A stretch of 9,634 bases of DNA from Chloroflexota bacterium (lineage in GTDB: Bacteria > Chloroflexota > Limnocylindria > Limnocylindrales > CSP1-4): contig JAJYGO010000097.1 in the NCBI GenBank assembly GCA_021785115.1, positions 1-9,634 on the forward strand. Direction: 5' to 3'. The notes under the pieces are model-generated. The model was not told the origin of the DNA. It saw only the letters and a list, made by a program, of their open reading frames with translations, and searched no databases. Both the position numbers and the translations under genes were made by a program. The stretch's first letter is position 1. Every line of letters begins with the position of its first letter. Of this stretch, positions 7,524 to 9,634 are shown one piece after another.

Positions 7524-7549
7524 GGGCCATCGGGTGGTGCAGATGGCCC
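7524..7549. promoter_or_regulatory. Perfect 8-bp inverted repeat, candidate operator
   Basis: GGGCCATC (7524-7531) and GATGGCCC (7542-7549) are exact reverse complements separated by 10 bp. The repeat lies just upstream of the rightward -10 and inside the predicted leader of the leftward transcript. A dimeric regulator bound here could activate one direction and block the other. It could instead form an RNA stem in the leftward leader. A repeat this short in GC-rich DNA can arise by chance, so this is only a candidate. Confidence 0.45.
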
Positions 7550-7562
7550 GGCCGGGTTTGGA

Positions 7563-7568
7563 TACAAT
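7563..7568 (+). promoter_or_regulatory. Predicted -10 element of the rightward M24 gene
   Basis: TACAAT matches five of six consensus -10 bases and would place the start near 7575, about 74 nt before the ATG at 7649. No good -35 hexamer lies 16-19 bp upstream. That position is instead filled by the right arm of an inverted repeat, which suggests an activator-dependent promoter. The element overlaps the minus-strand -10 by five bases. Confidence 0.4.
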
Positions 7569-7592
7569 ACGGACCTTCTCGGGACCAGTCAA
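7564..7592 (-). promoter_or_regulatory. Predicted sigma70-type promoter of the leftward operon
   Basis: On the minus strand TTGACT (7592-7587; consensus TTGACA) is followed after exactly 17 nt by TATTGT (7569-7564; consensus TATAAT). Transcription would begin near 7557, giving a leader of about 68 nt before the ATG at 7489. This is the best -35/-10 pair I found by eye in the intergenic region. It fits a housekeeping sigma factor. Confidence 0.6.
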
Positions 7593-7648
7593 CGTCACCA
7601 CGCATACAAAACAGCGCCTGGGATGCCGTCGATACGGGAGGGCCGAGG

Positions 7649-8761
7649 ATGGACGATCTGATCGTCGAGAAGCTCCGGGAGACGGCGCGGGCGCACGGGT
7701 GGCGTGGCCTCGTCCTCCTCTCCCCCGAGAACGTGGCGTACGCGGCCGGCTTCGTCGTCCCGTCGCATCCGCTCATGCGGTGGCGCCACGCGGCGCTGAT
7801 CCTGCCCGTGGACGGCCCGGCCGAGATGCTCGTCGTCGACATGGAGGCGGGGACGGTGGCGGAGCACGTGCCCGGGATCGCGCTCCACGTGTACGGCGAG
7901 TTCACCGACGACGCGATGACGGTGCTCGCGTCGGCCCTCCTCGGGCATGGCTGGTCGAGAGGACGCGTCGGGCTGGAGCTTGGGTATCTCCCGGCGGCCG
8001 ACGCGTCGCGGCTCGCCGGCGCGGCGTCAGGCATCGCGTTCGAGTCGTGCGACGAGGCGGTCGCGCTGTGCCGGCAGACCAAGACGCCGGCGGAGGTCGA
8101 GCGCCTCCGCGCGCTCAGCCGGCTCACCGATGCGGCCATCGGCGAGGCGCTCGCCTCTGTCGGTGCCGGCTCATCCGAGCTCGATCTCGGGGCGCGTGCC
8201 GTGGACGGGCTGCTCGCCCGTGGCGCCGACACGTTCCGGCTGCTGATCGTCGCGTCCGGCGAGCGCAGCGGATTCCCGAACGTGGGGCCGACGTCGCGGC
8301 GCCTGGTCCCGGGCGACCTCGTCCGCCTCGAGGTGTTCGGCGTGGTGGGCGGGTACCACGCCGGCGTCTGCCGGACCGCGGTCGTCGGGCCCCCGTCCGC
8401 CGAGCAGGAGCGCACGTGGAGCGTCATCCAGCGCGCCCGCGAGCGCGCTATGGCGGCGATCCGGCCGGGCGCCAGTGCGGCGGCCGTCTACCGCGAGTTC
8501 GCGGCGATCTTCGACGCCGCGGGGCTGCCCAGGATCGACTTCGTCGGGCACGGCATCGGCGTCTTCCTCCACGAGGCGCCGTACCTCGGTCGTTTCGGGG
8601 ACGCAAGCCTGCGCGCCGGGATGGTCCTCGGCATCGAGCCGCTCGTCTACGCGCCGGGACGCGGCATGCAGAACAAGGACATGGTGCTGGTGACGGAGCA
8701 GGGATCCGAGCTCCTGTCGGACGTCACGCCGACGGAGCGGCTGTTCGAGATCGCGAGCTGA
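7649..8761 (+). CDS. M24-family (pita-bread fold) hydrolase, creatinase/Xaa-Pro-peptidase-like, metal ligands not conserved
   Basis: The product is a 370-residue two-domain protein. An N-terminal creatinase-N domain (about 1-145) includes GLVLLSPENVAYAAGF (20-35). It is followed by a pita-bread catalytic domain from about 150 on, starting KTPAEVERLRALSRLTDAAI. Metallopeptidase members carry five metal ligands (Asp, Asp, His, Glu, Glu). Here E228 stands at the first Asp, G239 at the second (GGYHAGVCRT against the usual YxSDITRT), H301 is kept (GHGIG), E330 is kept (GIEP), and K343 replaces the last Glu (QNKDMVLVTEQG). H308 (HEAP) is also kept. This pattern is that of metal-free M24 relatives such as creatinase and ectoine hydrolase, which cleave amidino or cyclic amide C-N bonds, rather than an aminopeptidase. 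The ATG at 7649 has GGGAGGG 6 nt upstream. It is divergent to the decarboxylase operon and followed by the enolase-type gene. The substrate is unknown. Confidence 0.9.
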   Translation: MDDLIVEKLRETARAHGWRGLVLLSPENVAYAAGFVVPSHPLMRWRHAALILPVDGPAEMLVVDMEAGTVAEHVPGIALHVYGEFTDDAMTVLASALLGHGWSRGRVGLELGYLPAADASRLAGAASGIAFESCDEAVALCRQTKTPAEVERLRALSRLTDAAIGEALASVGAGSSELDLGARAVDGLLARGADTFRLLIVASGERSGFPNVGPTSRRLVPGDLVRLEVFGVVGGYHAGVCRTAVVGPPSAEQERTWSVIQRARERAMAAIRPGASAAAVYREFAAIFDAAGLPRIDFVGHGIGVFLHEAPYLGRFGDASLRAGMVLGIEPLVYAPGRGMQNKDMVLVTEQGSELLSDVTPTERLFEIAS

Positions 8762-8771
8762 TCGCGGCGGG

Positions 8772-8798
8772 GTCCGCGTCCACGTGGCGTCCGCGTCC
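8772..8798. repeat. Short tandem-like direct repeat in the M24/enolase-type spacer
   Basis: GTCCGCGTCC occurs at 8772-8781 and 8789-8798, with a 17-bp period. A CCACGTGG palindrome (8780-8787) lies across the junction. The 66-bp spacer (8762-8827) has no obvious terminator or promoter, so the two genes are probably co-transcribed. The repeat may be chance in GC-rich DNA. Confidence 0.35.
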
Positions 8799-8827
8799 CG
8801 GACGGGGCGCCCGCAGGGAGGAGAGCG

Positions 8828-9634
8828 ATGCGCATCATCGGGTCCCGCTCGTACCTGGTGACGCTGCCACCGCGGCGCGTCCACAACTGGGCGAGCAAGA
8901 TGCGCGCGCCGATCGGGCATCACTACCTGCTGCAGCTCCAGACGGACGAGGGCATCGCCGGGTGGGGCGAGGCGCCCGCGCTCGCCACGTGGGGCGGGCC
9001 CCACGGCATGTACTACGGCGAGACCGCGGCCACCGTCCGCCACGTCGTCGCGGACTACCTGCTGCCGGCGCTCGAGGACCAGGACCCGAGGTCGATCTCC
9101 GCGTGCCACGTCGCCATGGATCGCGCCATCAAGGGGCATCCGTACGCCAAGGCCGCCGTGGACATGGCGCTGTACGACATCGCCGGGAGGTCCGCCGGCA
9201 TCCCCGCCTACCAGCTGCTCGGCGGCCGGCTTCGCGACGGCATCGAGGTCTGCCACAGCCTGGGGATCATGGACAGCGACGCCGCGGTTCGCGAGGCCGA
9301 GGCCGCCGTCGCCGAGGGCATCCGCACGATCAAGTGCAAGACGGGGCTCGATCCCGAGCGGGACATCGCGCTCGTGCACGCACTGCGCGCCGCCCTTGGC
9401 CCCGACGTCGTGCTGCGGGTGGACGCCAACGAGGCCTACCGGACGCCCCACGAGGCCGCGCGCGTGGCCCGTGCGATGGCCGAGGCGGGGGTCGCCTTCC
9501 ACGAGCAGCCCGTCCCGGGATTCGAGGGGCTCGCGCAGGTCGCGCGCCTCACCGGCCTGCCCGTGATGGCTGACGAGAGCGCCTGGACGCCCCAGGACGT
9601 GCTCCGCCTCCGCGATCTCGACGCTGCGTCCATC
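8828..9634 (+). CDS. Enolase-superfamily protein, mandelate racemase/muconate lactonizing enzyme family (3' end outside window)
   Basis: The first 269 residues are present; full-length relatives have about 360-400. The N-terminal capping domain (about 1-130) includes LQTDEGIAGWGEAP (37-50) and AAVDMALYDIAGR (109-121). The barrel domain shows the KxK catalytic motif IKCKTG (168-173, K169 and K171). The Mg ligands come in order: D199 (VDANEAY), E226 (HEQP) and D249 (MADES). The KxK places it in the muconate-lactonizing subgroup, whose members catalyse cycloisomerisation, o-succinylbenzoate synthesis, dipeptide or N-acyl amino acid racemisation and related abstraction of a proton alpha to a carboxylate. 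The final catalytic Lys lies beyond the window, so the active site cannot be fully checked. The ATG at 8828 has GGAGG 6 nt upstream (8817-8821). It sits 66 bp after the M24 gene in the same direction, suggesting a shared transcript. Confidence 0.9.
   Translation, partial: MRIIGSRSYLVTLPPRRVHNWASKMRAPIGHHYLLQLQTDEGIAGWGEAPALATWGGPHGMYYGETAATVRHVVADYLLPALEDQDPRSISACHVAMDRAIKGHPYAKAAVDMALYDIAGRSAGIPAYQLLGGRLRDGIEVCHSLGIMDSDAAVREAEAAVAEGIRTIKCKTGLDPERDIALVHALRAALGPDVVLRVDANEAYRTPHEAARVARAMAEAGVAFHEQPVPGFEGLAQVARLTGLPVMADESAWTPQDVLRLRDLDAASI

Larger units (their letters stand above)
7490..7648. promoter_or_regulatory. Divergent intergenic control region
   Basis: These 159 bp separate the leftward decarboxylase/Mo-hydroxylase operon from the rightward M24/enolase-type genes. 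They hold the only A/T-rich patch I see in the window (about 7556-7612), both candidate promoters and an inverted repeat, listed separately. No regulator gene lies in the window, so the protein acting here must be encoded elsewhere. I see no conserved riboswitch architecture. Confidence 0.8.

Noticed and set aside
7605..7610. Second plus-strand -10-like element TACAAA
   Set aside because: No -35-like hexamer lies 16-19 bp upstream and the match to consensus is weaker than TACAAT at 7563.
5972..8761. A 929-codon plus-strand frame extending the M24 protein upstream
   Set aside because: The extension runs antisense through the OCD-family and decarboxylase genes and the promoter region. The M24 domain begins at the ATG at 7649, directly after a strong ribosome site.
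8171..9502. A 443-codon minus-strand open frame opposite the M24 and enolase-type genes
   Set aside because: It crosses two well-supported genes and their spacer, has no family motif, and is a shadow of high-GC coding sequence.

Overview
The window comes from a very GC-rich bacterial genome (roughly 70% G+C by eye, with G/C dominating third codon positions). GTG starts are frequent, Shine-Dalgarno sites are strong (GGAGG type) and genes are packed with 4-13 bp overlaps. This fits a soil or aquatic high-GC lineage such as Actinomycetota or Chloroflexota, but no gene here fixes the phylum. I see no RNA genes, insertion sequences, CRISPR arrays or phage genes. It reads as one dense catabolic gene cluster.

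Layout: a 159-bp divergent promoter region (7490-7648) splits the cluster. Leftward, on the minus strand, runs one long polycistronic unit in this order: TPP-dependent decarboxylase PP-domain subunit (7489-6767), its PYR-domain subunit (6760-6257), an ornithine cyclodeaminase/mu-crystallin family oxidoreductase (6186-5104), a 4-oxalocrotonate tautomerase-like small enzyme (5116-4865), a VOC/glyoxalase-fold metalloenzyme (4868-4437), and then a complete molybdenum hydroxylase set. That set is the FAD subunit (4355-3450), a CoxG-like SRPBCC protein (3453-2962), the 2[2Fe-2S] subunit (2969-2349) and the molybdopterin subunit (2356-32). A further gene probably starts at 32 and runs off the left edge. 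Rightward, on the plus strand, are an M24 pita-bread-fold hydrolase (7649-8761) and an enolase-superfamily protein of the muconate-cycloisomerase type (8828 to beyond the right edge).

The set looks like a pathway that hydroxylates a small, probably N-containing or carboxylated organic compound with the Mo enzyme. Later steps would cleave, tautomerise, reduce or deaminate and decarboxylate it with the VOC enzyme, tautomerase, OCD-family protein, TPP decarboxylase, M24 hydrolase and enolase-type enzyme. The substrate cannot be read from the sequence. I know of no characterised pathway with exactly this gene combination.

Three proteins carry active-site changes that make the system more than a routine catabolic cluster. 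The tautomerase has Ala in place of the catalytic N-terminal Pro. The M24 protein has lost three of the five metal ligands and so resembles the metal-free creatinase/ectoine-hydrolase type. The Mo subunit has an AYRGFG loop rather than the Cys-containing loop of true CO dehydrogenase. The divergent promoter is also notable: the two -10 elements overlap almost completely, next to an 8-bp perfect inverted repeat.
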